Part shown: positions 1 through 12,126 of the stretch, piece after piece
Layout: every line of letters begins with the position of its first letter
Numbering within the stretch: the first letter of the stretch is position 1
DNA from: Calamus simplicifolius
Taxonomy: Eukaryota > Streptophyta > Magnoliopsida > Arecales > Arecaceae
Assembly (NCBI GenBank): GCA_900491605.1
Contig: UESW01004359.1
Span: 464,329 to 528,328 of the forward strand
Length of the DNA stretch: 64,000 bases
Direction of reading: 5' to 3'
The notes under the pieces: model-generated
What the model was told of the DNA's origin: nothing
What the model saw: only the letters and a program-made list of their open reading frames with translations
The model's database searches: none
Program-made: the position numbers and the translations under genes

Positions 1-724
1 AAGCGCTTGAAGGAACCAGCGATCAAATACCGAACCCGCATTCTGGGCTACCAGCCAAAGGGAATATAAATGTCAGTCCCCAGCCTTTTCCACTCTCCTC
101 AGAATTATGCGAGCGGCCTTGCCAAGTCCAAAATTTTCGTCTAACATAATGTTAGCATAAGCCAATAATCCTTCAGCAAGCAATCAACAAGAACCATCGC
201 TATTCATCATAGGCATCATGAATTGATTTCAGGTTATGGGAGTCGGAGTGCAAAGGTTTCTTCCTATAAACAAATTTTTTTTTTTTTTTAATGCTGGTGG
301 ATAGGCGAAATGTTGAACGCGTGCTCGACAGCTTACTTTCTGGAATTACTGAAACTAGCATGCCATTTATAAAACACATGCAAGCTTCTATTATTAGCAC
401 GCCACCATTAATCAGCATGAGACTTGTGCAGAGGGCATAATTCTCCTCTTCGGCACGCCCCCTGCTTTGCCGGCATCACTAAAATAAGCATACATCGGTA
501 AGCATGAACGAAAACGCTGATGCCAGGTGATTTCATTTTAAAGCATATATATTGGACCTTCCCCTGTAGGAATGCATGAATGCACGCATGCCATCTATTC
601 ATGCTAATGAAATGACCATATCATTGGCATTAAGAAGGATACAGTGCAACTAGTTCTTGAACTCTCTCTCTCCCCAAAAGAGGCAACGGTATTTGCCTTT
701 GGTGACACTGATTTTCTGTGGTGT
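1..724 (-). other. 3' UTR and downstream flank of the NST1-like gene
   Basis: No coding frame here resembles a known protein. The sequence nearest 724 is expected to be 3' UTR. I could not place a convincing poly(A) signal or transcript end. Confidence 0.4.
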
Positions 725-854
725 TTATATTCTCTCTTTTTGATTGAATGACCAGACTGACTGTACATCTGGACCGGTAGAAAACAGGCCTCCAATATGT
801 GGCCCCGGGGTCGAGTTTCCAGCTCCCTGAGGACCATTTAGTGCCGCATCCCTC
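725..854 (-). CDS. NST1-like, last coding exon
   Basis: A pyrimidine-rich tract and TGCAG acceptor (plus 855-859) lead into a phase-matched frame reading (K)RDAALNGPQGAG..., then GPHIGGLFSTGPDVQSVWSF and NQKERI, with TAA at 725-727. The PHIGGLF...PDVQSVWSF block is the conserved C-terminus of this family. The AAG lysine codon is split across the 6.5 kb intron, AA from exon 2 and G from this exon. Without this exon the protein would stop at a TAA inside the donor site. Confidence 0.82.
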
Positions 855-3800
855 CTGCATGCAAACAGTCAAAGCGGTAAACATTCAGCTGCTTGAGCTT
901 TGAGAAGACAGAATGCCATGCCATCGGTGGTGGGTGGCATCCAAATCCATATATTGATGAGAGCCATGTAGAGAACAAAAACTCATTCAACAAATATTGG
1001 TTTACAAGAGGAGATAAATAGATACAACAATACCATCTTAAATGTAAAAATTCAAATAAATTGAAAAGACTGCCAAAAACCAACCCTGCAAACTTGGTAT
1101 CTTCATTTATAGGAAAAAGGACGAAGTTCTCAACAAAGTAAAATTTTATGGTGGATATGTACCAAAATGCTGAACATAACTTCAATCACACCAGCTACTC
1201 AACAGCAAAAACATTGTTATCCAGTACAATTTCGAACCGATGTGAAGGAAGTAAACAGATAATTATTCTTTAAGACACATCTAGCATTATACAAGACAAA
1301 TAAAAAATAATGAAGAGATACTTGTCATCAAATGGTTCAGATTTCTAAAAGCATTCACTTTAAAATAATTCTTCCCCCATCCATACATTAGGATAATACC
1401 CAACATATAGCTGCGGTAACAGTTTCTACCAACGTAAAGGAAGATAAGCAGTGCAAATGTAGAGAAAAGACGGAATAAATCATAAGAGAGAAAAGTCAGA
1501 AGGGCTTGCTGCATTGCAGCATTGCCAGATTAAATCTGAGACAATCTGGATATTGCATCACCCATATTGTCACCATTTCCACAATTCCTATTTCTACAAG
1601 AAAAAAAATACCAGAATTCTTTATAGGTCACTCAAATGGTGAGAACTATATATATTGTTTTGAATATATTAATTGTAAATAATAAAACACAAATTATATA
1701 TTAACAATATGGAGTCAGCCATGCAGAGCCTACTCCACCATGGATTTATATATCCATGGCCAAGCCCTCAACTATAGAACAGCAGTCCTACCAGTTCTAG
1801 CCACTCACACCTATCTTCTTTAATTAACCACTTAATTTTGTCAGAACATTCATATTCATATCTAAGACCCACATCACCATGGGCATCCCTGGTAGAACTA
1901 GACAAATTATTTTTTTTTTCTGTATTTATATACGGTGATAAACTGGTGAATGTTACTATTACAGGGAAGGCAACAACTCGAATATTTGAGAGCCAGAAGA
2001 GAAGCCTGGATGGAGCACCGATTTGCTGAAAATTTTCCTTTGATGATCTCAAGTAACGACTAGTTTAAGGAGGCCAAGTGCAACACCATACAATCATACC
2101 CACAAAGAAGAAGGTAAAAGTAGCTTCAAGGTTTCAAAAGTTCAAATAATGATTCCTCAAGGCGAGAAACTTATCTGAGATAATGCTGACAAGATAGTAG
2201 GAACCATGGAGCAAGAGAAGGCATAATGTTGCCAAACAATGGACGCATGGTCTAGATACAGCCAAAAAAGATCAGCAATAGATATTTTTAAGACTCGTCT
2301 AAATGCAGATGATCTAATCATAGTAAGAACCAAGGAGTACACAAATAAAAGTTGGACAACACAGATATTAATCAAAATATAAGTATATAGGTTAGGAGCA
2401 AGCACCATGCAGGATATTCAGGGTTGGAGGCCCTTAAAATGGATGGCAACATTACAATTAGGGACCGAAAAGTTGGAAGCCAAAGTGTTATAAAGTGCGA
2501 TATCTTATACCACTTAGAAGAGATGTAGGAGGGTATCCTTTATTGTGAAATGTTGGAGCAACAAAGTCTTGTTTGATCATTATCTGCAAGAATTATCTAC
2601 CTTGTCTGTGACTACACAATTAGAATCTCTCCTCTTAAAATCCTTTTGTTCCAGACCCTTTCTGCTAGCCTTGTCATGTTCATACCTCAGCAACTGCTGC
2701 CATGACCCTCATATCATTTTCATTTAATACAATCCTTTTAATAAAGATTAGTCTTGAATAGAGCAGAGTGAAGGAAGCAAATTCATGTAGCCGACCCCAT
2801 GTAGTTGGTAAAAGGCTTAGATGAGTTGAGTTGAGTACAATCCTTTTAATAAAGACACTAACAATCTACTTAAGGTGACAGACACCAGATGGGCAAGTGT
2901 CATCATTCACATATAATTGTCCAAATGGTTCTCAGAAACTCTTATTTCTTTAACAATATTTAAAACCACTAGTTATAAAATTCCATAACCAGATGTGCTC
3001 CACATGGTTTTCCCACTCCAACTACCGCTTAACACAAGGTTACAAAAAGAGAAATATTTGCCAAGTTCATTTACACCATGATGATGGATGCACAATATCT
3101 AGAACATTAAGTGATAATGTTAAGAGAGCAACTACTGTTGTTAATCACCTTTTCTTTAGTGCTGGTTAAGTTCAACTAGAAGGCCATATGGTAAAGATGT
3201 GTTTAGAGTCTGATTAGGATTGGTAAAAACTAGTTTTGAGAGTGCTAGTAAATGTTCAATTTAGAAGTAAAATTAGATATTTTAACATGATGCTTACTTT
3301 AAATGGATATAATTATAGATCTACTAGTAGGTTTAACATAACTAACCATGTTTCTGCATCTATATGCAATAATATACTCTATTTGTACAGTTTCTTCATG
3401 TGAGATATATCCATGAAAGAAAAAATACAAAAATAAACAATTTTTTCATACAAAAATAAACACTTTTTTCAATTGTTTTAATTATTCTAATGGTTGGATT
3501 TAATTAACACAATTAGCATGGGTCTAAGACATCTCCACAGTTCAAGATTATCAACTGGTTCAAGAGAAAGTGAAATTGTAAGTAGAGTAACCAAAAATTA
3601 ATGATTCCTTGAAGAAAACCTTGACTTGATCTTTCTCATGATCAAAAAAACATTTATGAATGATCTTTTTATCATTATCTTAATCAGACTGAAAACAATA
3701 ACAAATAGGAAAGGAAAAGATATGACAATTGTTTGATCTCATTTTGAAATTGGAGATGAAAAAGTAGCTCACTTTTGATCCATGCCCTCAAATAAATTTC

Positions 3801-6800
3801 TCATGGGAAGTAACATCTGCTTGCTGACAACTAGACATGCTTCTAGCGATATTAGCATAGGGATATTTCTTAAAACTGAAAGTAACAAGATTGGATGTTG
3901 ACATAAACAAGTTATGGGAATTTTCCTTCATTTACATAATTTAGTTGGAGAAATCATGGTTAGAAAACTTGGACCAGACCAGCCAGTTTGATTGGTGAAC
4001 CAGAACCCTGACTGGTCTAGTTCTTTAAATGGACCGGTTGTACAATTGAACCGAACAAAAACCGGATTAACTGGCTAGATTTTTATTGACCCGATGTGAA
4101 TCGGTAAAATTGGACAATTTTTTCATGCCCTTTAAAATCACTTTTTAACCAATATAATTTAAATACTAGTGTCACTTTTTAAGAGTTTTTCTACCTTTTA
4201 GGCCTAAATCCCCCTTTCCATCTCTCGCCTCTCCAACCTCAAAAAACCAAGGGCTAGTTTGGATTAGTTGTAAGCCTCTAACTGTTTGGCCAATAGCTAT
4301 CTTACATAGCTTCTGAGAAACAGCCACTTAAAAGCATCCCAGCAGTTAATCCAAACAGGCCCCAAGCCTTTTGCTTTTAGGATAATAGCTTCACAGAAGG
4401 TTTTATATCTTTGTTATGCTTGTATCATACTTGTGAATTGGTATTTTTGTTTCTTCAGAAATTTGAGATTAATTTCCAGTATTAGTGTGGACATTACTTT
4501 CTATTATAGTTTAAATAACTTAATTTTAAGGATTTAGATTTTAAAGTTACCAAATTTGTTGAATTTTATAAAAAAATTATCTTTATTTATCATTATGCAT
4601 CATATTTTTTAAAACTTGAATTGCATTTTATTTATTCATGCAATTTGACCATTGATCCATTGGTTGGACCATTAAATCATTGATTTGATCCCTTGACTGA
4701 GTTGATGTCTGGTCCAAATCTAATAACTATGGAAGAAATTACACGTCATGTCAACCAACAGGATGAGGACAAAGGTTCATGTTAACCAATTGTCTCAATG
4801 CATGGGAAGGGCCTAGTAGATGTAGTTAGAGCTCCTGCAAACCACAAAATATCCTCTATGTAGAGCATTGAGGATTCAAGCAAACTATCTCCAGAATAAC
4901 TAAGAATGAATATTCAATGCTTGTTATTGATGGAGGAGCAAGCAATGATGAATTTTAATTAGCATGGTATCGTGTATAAAATGCTTGACCTAGATATAGC
5001 TTTGAAAATGAAGGGAAAAAGGTAGGTTAAGCATAGATATATTAAAGATATTCAGATACACAAGAAAAAAAATATCAAATACTGATGCTGACACCAAGTG
5101 GAGGAACCTCTGTGTCAGTAACCAAGCAAGGCAGACCCTCAGATTCATGATGCAATTGCACCCATTTTCGAGGAGAAACAAATAAAAGAAAGGGCATCAC
5201 AAGATCCCGCAGATGGCCCTAGGCACTTGTTGATTCGCAGCATTGAAAAATAAGAGGCAGAAGTGCAAATATAGTTTTATTGTTTCTAGATAGGAGGAGT
5301 TGGGACTTGGATGATTTTAAGCAGCAGTTTGATAAGGTGAAAAAGAAAGAAGAAATGAAGAGGACCATAACATGTTTCACATAGAAACTTAATATTGAAT
5401 TCAATATTTCAATTAGTTAAGATGATGATGATGAAAGTTCAGCAAGATGACAATGGCCAACAGCAACTCAACTTATTGCTTCTTATAATACTGAAAAATA
5501 ACATAGGAAGGCATCAATTTAGAGAATTCTAAGCCAAGTAAACACAGAAAGATATCCTTATTAACTATCTCTCTCTTTATAATTATGAACTGCATTAGAA
5601 AATAGTATAAATAACATACACTTAAAACCCCCGTATTTACATCCACATCCTCTACTTGGAGAAAGCCCACATTGTAATGTAAAGGTCTTTAGATTTATTT
5701 AGTTTTACAAAAGTGGAAATAGGCCCTATTTGAATGTTGGTAAGGTGGTGGTTAGGTCATAATTGTTCGTTTAATCCACCAAACACAAGCAAAAAGTAAT
5801 GTGTTAAAGATAGCTGGGCAATGCCCCAAAAAAGTGCCTTAACCTGCTTAAGTATATTTGATGTGGAGAGATGAAATATAATCAAACACCAGAGCTCTCT
5901 CTTCTCCCTCTTTTCTTTTTCACTTTTCTCTACAACTTATTATCCCACAGCCCTTCAACATCAATCAAACAAGGGAATATTATCAACCATGGATAACTAA
6001 ATATGGGATGGCTCTTGGAGTTGAAACTATATATCCTCCAGTTAGCTATTTGGCATCCAAATAGGACCTTAGAGATCACATAATTCAGGTAAGCACTACA
6101 CCTTTGAGTGGATAAATGTGCACAAAGCAAGCAACCAATGTAATGCAATTGTGTATGTCATTTTCCCCCACATTCTCTAAGTGATTTCAGTCAAGAAGTT
6201 CTGAATCTCTTCACTGAATTTGAAAGATCCTATTTAGACTTAAGTCGCCATGTTTGATCATATTAGACCATAATGATATATGGTAAATGATAGCTGACTA
6301 TACTATGCTAAATATAATTTGACCATGCCAATCTTGTGACTTCCAGAAGCTTTCAAGCCAAAAAACTAGAATCAGAATAAACTCATCTTTCAGTTCTCAC
6401 ATCCATTGGAATCAATCATGATTTTTCTCACACCTAGCTGCAACCAAAACAATCTTCAAGGGTGCAGCCAGTAAAGGCTATGCTTGATATGTTTTGTTCT
6501 CCAGCTTTTTGCAACCACAAAACACTGGAAACCAGATTTGCAATAAGAAGTTTTACATTATAACATACTTTCATAGGCAATTTGAAACTAAACTGAAACA
6601 ACATTAATGGCCAATCTACATGGGCATCTAGTTTATAGAAAGAATATACTTATTGTGATCCTTCACAATTTTTTCAATATATATGCAGTAATCTTTAAAG
6701 AGTGTCCTCTGATTCCTAATCACATACCTTAAATGGCACCCTCAAGAATTGTTTGATGCATTTTAGATACTTTCCCACCTTCTGTCAAAACATCCCTTTC

Positions 6801-9800
6801 CTTTGCAGGTGTTACAGTCTAACACATGCCCTAATGAAATGCAACATGTCTTGGGGCTAATTCGCATGACTTTACTCCTTTCCTGGCAACTAAACCTCAA
6901 ATATTCAATTTACCCAAAACTCTGAATGTGCTGCATTTAGCAGCATCTGATAATGTTGGATCTAGGAAGCTGGCATCAATAGATGGTACAGATAATATGT
7001 AGGGTGTTGTTCTGTTCATGTCTTTATTTACATTTTTTAAAATATAATAAGTATTTAGGATCAAAAGCAGTTCCATGTTTTCAAGAGACCTTTAAAAAAA
7101 AAAAAATACAAGGTGTTATTAATCATAAGCAGCAAAATTTTGTACTTCAGTACACAGAGTAGCGAAAGAACAAGTAGAAATCCATATTATAAATACAAAA
7201 AGAATGGACCAATCAAATATCATGGCAAAACCATTACAAGACAACTATTATCATATGTACTGTTTAATACATTCAGCACCTACTTATCATAATTATTCAG
7301 AGTAATGCAAAAGATGACAATCAAGACAACGCTTAAAAAGATGGACAGAAATCCATAACAAAAAGCTCCAAAAGGTACATAGGTTACTTACTTGGACCAA
7401 CAATTAGCTGGAGGTAGCTCAAAAGGATGGCCAGCTGTCAATCCATTTGAACTGTCAAATGTCACATCATTCCTTGCAATGTTATCTATGAGATTAAGAG
7501 GAAGGAAGTGGCTTTCACCATCAACAGGCAATGACTGGAAAGGTGTTTTCTGCATCCACATATCATTCCCATTCAGACCAGGACCAAGGGGATTGTAAGT
7601 TCCACCATTATGCTGATTAACACAAACATGCTGCGGAGACCGAATGCCAGGAAGAACATGGTTCTCATTTGGAATCTGTGATATCACAGGGTTGTGTGAC
7701 AAAGAAGGAATGATATCTTCTTGCTTAAACTTGCTCTGACCTAGGGGTGAAAACCAGCTGGAAGGCCCACCTACCAATCCTAATGCATCCTGAGCCAGTG
7801 GAGTGCCCCACATTTGCCATGTCCCTTGTCCATTACTTGAATCATCCAAGTTTGAAGCATGTGATTCCTGTGATGTTGGAGTACCAGATGCTTGGCTTGA
7901 TGTACTATTTTTTCTTCAGAAACACGCAGTCTGGACATGGGAGACTCAATTGGTGAAGGCTTGTTAACATCTCCAGAGGCAGATGCATTCTTTAAAGCAC
8001 GAGGCAGTTCCACCTTATCATTAGAAACAAACCCAGTCCCTAGGTCCATTGGAAGATTATCAAGCGACTCAGATACCGGCCCAAGCAAGGAACAGGGTCT
8101 GGAACATAGCATGGGTCATCAAACAGCTCTGCTTCTTCTAGCGCTGTATTTGGTGCTGGTTCTTTGATAGGAGGAAACATAGTTCAAACACAAATTAGGA
8201 ACTGGATTGCCACTAAATGGTACACTCACCGGGGGATAGGAATTGAGAGGCCATGATTGTCCAAAATTGATTTGGTTATCAACGGAATAATTAGGAAATA
8301 ATCTTTGATCAGGTAATTGTGGACTTTGAGCTTCCAGTTGGCTATTCTGACTTGGAAAGCTACAGGTATTTGTATCAGGAATTGGAGAAACAGCTGCTGA
8401 ACGAGTAAATAGTTGATGCCAGGATTTCTTTGGGGCAGTTATATGTGGCTGCACATCTGAACTTACCTGCAGAAGAAAAGAAGCAATTGTTGAACAAAAG
8501 AATGCAATTATGAACTAAATTAAAATTGTGCATTTAAAAGAAAAGGAAATTTATAGCAACCAACGAGAAGACAGGTTGTGTAGGTCCCAACTCACAGGTC
8601 GATGGATATTGAAAGAAGTTCCGTCTCCATTAGCAGCGGATTTCACCATTACATGACCAGCAGAATGAACATCTCTTTTAACTCCAGAACCTTGATCAAC
8701 AAAGCCAATGGCAGGCTTACTAGCTTTGTCACCAAGAGAAGCAGGGCTCTGAGAATTTCTCCCAAAAAATGAGGTACCACTGAAACCTCTAGAAGAAGAC
8801 AGAAGAGAGCCTGTCATGTGACCAAAGTATCTTGGCTTATTCGCTGTCACCTTGTTTCCATGCCCAGGTTCTGAAGTATGTGATTTGAAATTCTCTGCTG
8901 CAGATTTCAGTGCCTCCCGTTTTTCACTGTCACTCTTTCTGTCAAACTCACGCTTCCTTTCACCTTCCCTACTCACCCTCTTCTCAATGTCTTCACAATC
9001 AGAATTGCTTTTGCTAGAACCTTTATCTTTCTCCCTCCTCCTCTCATGCCGCTTTTTCTCTGCTTCTTTCCTATTTTCTCTTTCTCCATTCAGAGCTGAA
9101 CTCTTTGACCGCCCTCTTTCAGCTTCCAGCTTCTCATCACGCATTTTCCTCCTTTCTTCTACCAACCTTGCAACCTCCTCCCTCTGTTTCCTCTCTTCCT
9201 CTTCCAGCATTTCCTTCTCCAACCTAGCCTGTCTCTTCTCTTCTGCTTTCCTTCTAGCTTTCTCGCATCTGCTCTCTTGCAAATTTCCTCCATTCTCCCC
9301 TCTTTTAGTTGACGAACCCTTGTGATCTGAATCTGAAGAACTATCCTCCCTTGAATAACTAAACCTGAAAACCTTGCTGCAAAGCCATCTCACACTAGAG
9401 AAAAAAAATGAAAGCAGCTTGCCGGCAAAAGCTACCACGCCTGAATAAGACTTCTCAGCCAAGCACCGGCCGTCGCCACCACCAACCCAATGTCGCGGGA
9501 CAGTGCTAACCCAGCTCCCATGCCCCTCCACCGACCAATCCTGACTGCAAATCCAACCATTCTTTCTAACAAGGTCGCTGATGATCCCCGAGCTCCCAGC
9601 AACGGTACCATGGAGGTCCAGCACGGGCCTTTTAGAAATATGCCCGCAATATGAGCACATGAACCGACCGCCGCCAGGGTTTTGGTCGCGGTACGGGGTG
9701 AGGCAGTTCCGGCAACGGCGGGTGGCCGTCTTCCTGAGCTTCTGCAGCTCAAGGGCCTTGGTCCGCTGCCGCTCCCGGAGGCGCGCTGACCGGCGAGCCC

Positions 9801-10014
9801 GCCACACCGACAGCTGCGGCATCAGGATCTCGTACCAGAACAGGGTGACGAGGAGAACCCCCACGCAAGCCAGCCGCGGCGAGGTAACCTCAAACCGGAG
9901 GCCCGGTGGAAGGAGCTGCGACACCACCCAGATAAAGATGAAAGGGAGCACCAACCACGGCAGCATGGTGGCGACCCACCGCGACCACCTCTGGACCACA
10001 CAGAGTATACACAT
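725..10014 (-). CDS. NST1-like plant membrane / zinc-ribbon protein (three coding exons)
   Basis: Coding exons are 10014-8596, 8466-7392 and 854-725, about 875 residues if four missing bases are allowed for. Seen: two hydrophobic segments at about residues 18-35 and 48-65; a zinc-ribbon-like CRNC...CSYC pair (Cys101, 104, 120, 123); a long Lys/Glu/Arg-rich helical stretch at about 250-380; a Ser/Asn/Pro-rich tail ending PDVQSVWSFNQKERI. From memory of the family, plant proteins named 'stress response protein NST1-like' share the MCILC... start, the RRCRNCLTPYRDQNPGGGRF motif and the PHIGGLF...WSF end. The name comes from weak similarity to a fungal protein and the function is not established; I infer an endomembrane location. 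The first in-frame ATG (10014) is chosen because the 16 extra residues are part of the family start; a second ATG lies at 9966. The gene carries four homopolymer frameshifts (see exon 2) and a 6.5 kb last intron. Confidence 0.85.
2748..2835 (+). mobile_element. 5'-truncated Au-SINE-like insertion with 20 bp target duplication
   Basis: About 88 bp, with a core reading GTAGCCGACCCCATGTAG and AAAGGCTTAGATGAG followed by a GTTGA tail, which resembles the 3' half of plant Au SINEs. It is bracketed by a perfect 20 bp direct repeat (2728-2747 and 2836-2855), the hallmark of target-primed reverse transcription. Related tails are present at 16069-16105 (inverted) and 49517-49594. Confidence 0.75.
3956..4730. 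mobile_element. MITE-like element with degenerate terminal inverted repeats
   Basis: The left end ATGGTTAGAAAACTTGGACC and the reverse complement of the right end (ATAGTTATTAGATTTGGACC) match over about 24 bp including GGACCAGAC. The body carries several degenerate GGACCGG/GAACCGG motifs, as in common dispersed plant elements. Flanking target duplication is imperfect (ggagaaat / gaagaaat), so the superfamily (MULE-like or hAT-like) is not settled. Confidence 0.5.
4251..4363. mobile_element. Short MITE nested in the 3956-4730 element
   Basis: Left end GGGCTAGTTTGGATTAG; right end reverse complement GGGGCCTGTTTGGATTAAC. The GGGC(C)TGTTTGGATTA terminus is a recurrent MITE end in plant genomes. 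About 113 bp with no coding capacity. Confidence 0.5.
5721..6069. mobile_element. MITE-like element, about 350 bp
   Basis: Left end AGGCCCTATTTGAATG and reverse complement of the right end AGGTCCTATTTGGATG agree at 14 of 16 positions. No coding capacity; a target duplication is not clear. Confidence 0.45.
7392..8466 (-). CDS. NST1-like, coding exon 2 (four single-base frameshifts)
   Basis: The acceptor CTGCAG (plus ctgcag, 8467-8472) is followed in phase 0 by VSSDVQPHITAPKKSW. The 129 bp intron before it is compact. The family protein continues through three frames, switching at about 8182-8188 (two bases lost, in a T run and a CC), at about 8091-8092 (one T lost) and in the A6/T6 run at 7908-7913 (one A lost). 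Each switch is repaired by one base in a homopolymer, restoring ...NLCFEPMFPP..., ...PDPVSLLGPVSE... and ...SEEKNSTSSQAS.... The exon ends in phase 2 at a strong AA|GTAAGT donor (7386-7391), so the TAA just after it is intronic. With the four bases added, total coding length is 2628 nt, a multiple of three. Confidence 0.82.
8596..10014 (-). CDS. NST1-like, coding exon 1
   Basis: Open for 473 codons from ATG 10014 to a GTGAGT donor (plus-strand actcac, 8590-8595), ending in phase 0 after ...NIHRP. It contains both membrane segments, the four-Cys zinc ribbon and the charged coiled-coil region. GC content falls from the 5' end to the 3' end, as is usual for monocot genes. The reading frame is intact. 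Confidence 0.88.
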
Positions 10015-10033
10015 TATCCGAAAATCCTAGCTT

Positions 10034-10429
10034 CTGAAATCAAAATCGCCGTTTCTACCAATGCCCAGAATGTTGACGGGTGAAATCTCAAAAATCTCCG
10101 CAATACACAAACCCTATGATCGAATCGCCTCGCCTCCCACGCTTCCGCCCTAGCCCACGTTCTGATCCGGAGCGTATTCCACCATAACTGACATTTCCCA
10201 CAAAACAAAAACAGCCAACCTCGAATCTCCAAATCTCTGATCCACAAGAAAACAACTTGAGTAGAACCTAGCGTTTGGAGACCCTAATCTTCGAATCTCG
10301 GAGCCGTAATCCGCTCGAAACCCTAGCCGGGGAAGCGACCGAAAGGGGAGTTGATATCCTTTGTTGTTCGATTCTCGACAGCACGTAGAGAGCGAGGAAT
10401 CAAATGGAGAGAAGGGATCGAAGACTTAC
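10034..10429 (-). other. Probable 5' UTR intron of the NST1-like gene
   Basis: On the minus strand a GTAAGT donor (plus acttac, 10424-10429) follows CGATCC, and a pyrimidine-rich TTTTGATTTCAG acceptor (plus ctg, 10034-10036) lies just upstream of ATG 10014. Splicing would leave a leader of about 20 nt before the start codon in that exon. Confidence 0.5.
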
Positions 10430-10460
10430 GGATCGGAGGACATTCAAGGTGAAAACCCTA
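10270..10460 (-). promoter_or_regulatory. Telo-box-like motifs in the NST1-like leader/promoter
   Basis: Plus-strand AAACCCTAG (about 10318) and AAAACCCTAG (about 10451) are telo-box motifs (AGGGTTT on the gene strand), common near transcription starts of broadly expressed plant genes. Expression pattern is inferred only. Confidence 0.4.
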
Positions 10461-10564
10461 GCTTCTTCGGCGAGTCTTCCGCGTCCATGCTTTAGTGGTG
10501 GAGAAACCAAACGATGGGAAGAAAACGATAAACAGCCGCTGTATTATTCTTTCCTTTCTTTATC

Positions 10565-10598
<34 letters not shown>

Positions 10599-12084
10599 TT
10601 TCCTTGCCTCATCTAAATCCTTTTTGTTTTATTTCCATTGTCCCTTCCTCTTTGCCTCACATGTTCCTCTGGGCCACCTTTATCTTATCCTTTCCCCACG
10701 AATAGAGACAGGGGAAAGATAATTAACGAATAATTGATGCATTTAGACTTTTTTGATGAGTAGCAACACCAAAATTAGCCATTTTAGAATACATCAAAGT
10801 ACAACTTTTTTGGTTTTTTTTTTTTTTTTTAAGTCTAATATGTTGCTTCACCCCCTACAATTGGATCCTTTCCTGCATTGATAGGTACTTTTTAATTAAA
10901 AATTTTTGAAGAAGTTATATGGTTTCTTGATGTTAATATGGCAATTGTTGTCATTATGATTTTTTTTTAAAGCAGGTCAGGTACTGTTAATATTCTGATT
11001 CAGATTGTGTCTTTGAATATAGACTTAGTCAACTTTAGTTTGGTTGACTATTTCTAAAATGAGGTAAAGGCTTGAAATCAAACATGGGTGGATAGTGGAT
11101 TAAACTAATTTGCATTGAATTTGACCGCTACAAATGATGTCGAAGCATGCATAGATTTTTACAATTATATTTAAATAATGAAGTCAAGTTTGTCTGATCT
11201 CTTCTTATTCAAATACCATGCTCCATTTTGTGGACCATTGAATGGGCATGACAACCTGGCATTAATAATTGATAGAACAGCAGTCTGTTTAGTAAATAAT
11301 TAAGTAGAAGATTCATTCAAATTATTGTTGTATTATTATTATTCTCCTTAAATATGTTTTGGGTTTTATAAAAAGAATCAGAGATTCACATATGGATGGT
11401 TTCATATAGATTTTTTACTCAAATATTGCTTTATTTACATCAAATGAATGTTAAAATCAAATTTTATATATCATATGAAGCCATATAGTTTATTTAATAA
11501 GTTATCATCCGTTTCACTATTGTAGATGATTTATAAATATAAAATTTAGAAAATTACTAAAAAGAATTCAACACATCAACTTTTAAAATATTCATCATGA
11601 AATAGTTCTAGTTGTCCAGAAATTATTTCTTCACCAATTTAGTTTAAAATCAACCATTTGAACTATAGTTGAATTTTAGAAAACATGATTCTTAATTTAT
11701 TTAAAGAATGTTTGAAGTAAATACTTTTACATAAATTGAATAGAATTTAAAATTGAAGCACAGCAAATTATCCTAAAAATATTATTGAGCATCAATTTTA
11801 AGAATAAAAAAAAAAACTGATGCTAATAAATAAAAGATTACCTGAGTTTGATCCCTCGCACTCTAAATTAACTATAAACATGTTTTGGTGGAAAAGCGAA
11901 GTTCTACTCTCTCTTTTTTTGCTTTTTTTTCCTGCTATTATTATCCTCGTATTATCTATTCGGGGGTAAAAAAATCTTAATTTCTACTCCAAAAGAAACC
12001 AGAGAAGAAAAAAAAAAAAAAATACAAAATCTATGGCTCACGGCAAAACTGCTCGCGAGCGTCACGGGGTTCCTGCTCGCTCTT
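10461..12084. other. Divergent intergenic region between NST1-like and LSF2
   Basis: AT-rich DNA with no recognisable coding frame. It includes a (TTA)n microsatellite and a long A/T-rich stretch at 11340-11860. It must hold the promoters of the two divergently transcribed genes. Confidence 0.5.
10565..10594. repeat. (TTA)n microsatellite
   Basis: About ten perfect TTA units, close to the expected NST1-like transcription start. Confidence 0.9.
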
Positions 12085-12090
12085 TATAAA
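12085..12090 (+). promoter_or_regulatory. Candidate TATA box of LSF2
   Basis: TATAAA lies 37 nt upstream of ATG 12127. A start about 30 nt downstream of it would give a leader of only some 10 nt, so the real start may differ. Confidence 0.4.
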
Positions 12091-12126
12091 CGAACGAACA
12101 AACGGACCATATCAGACGGTCTGGAG

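Larger units (their letters stand above)
855..7391 (-). other. 6.5 kb last intron of the NST1-like gene
   Basis: A GTAAGT donor (7386-7391) is paired with a TGCAG acceptor (855-859) in matching phase 2/2. The interior is AT-rich with only short random ORFs. It carries a SINE copy (2748-2835) and three MITE-like elements (3956-4730, 4251-4363, 5721-6069). Nothing else of note is seen in 855-2727 or 6070-7391. Confidence 0.7.

Noticed and set aside
7780..8167. An extra intron in NST1-like exon 2 to explain the frame changes
   Set aside because: No splice sites at the switch points, and single-base repairs give continuous family sequence.
8852..10030. Plus-strand ORFs opposite NST1-like exon 1
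   Set aside because: Antisense shadows of a biased Lys/Glu/Arg-rich frame.
10404..10722. Small ORFs containing poly-Tyr or poly-Ile
   Set aside because: They read through the (TTA)n microsatellite.
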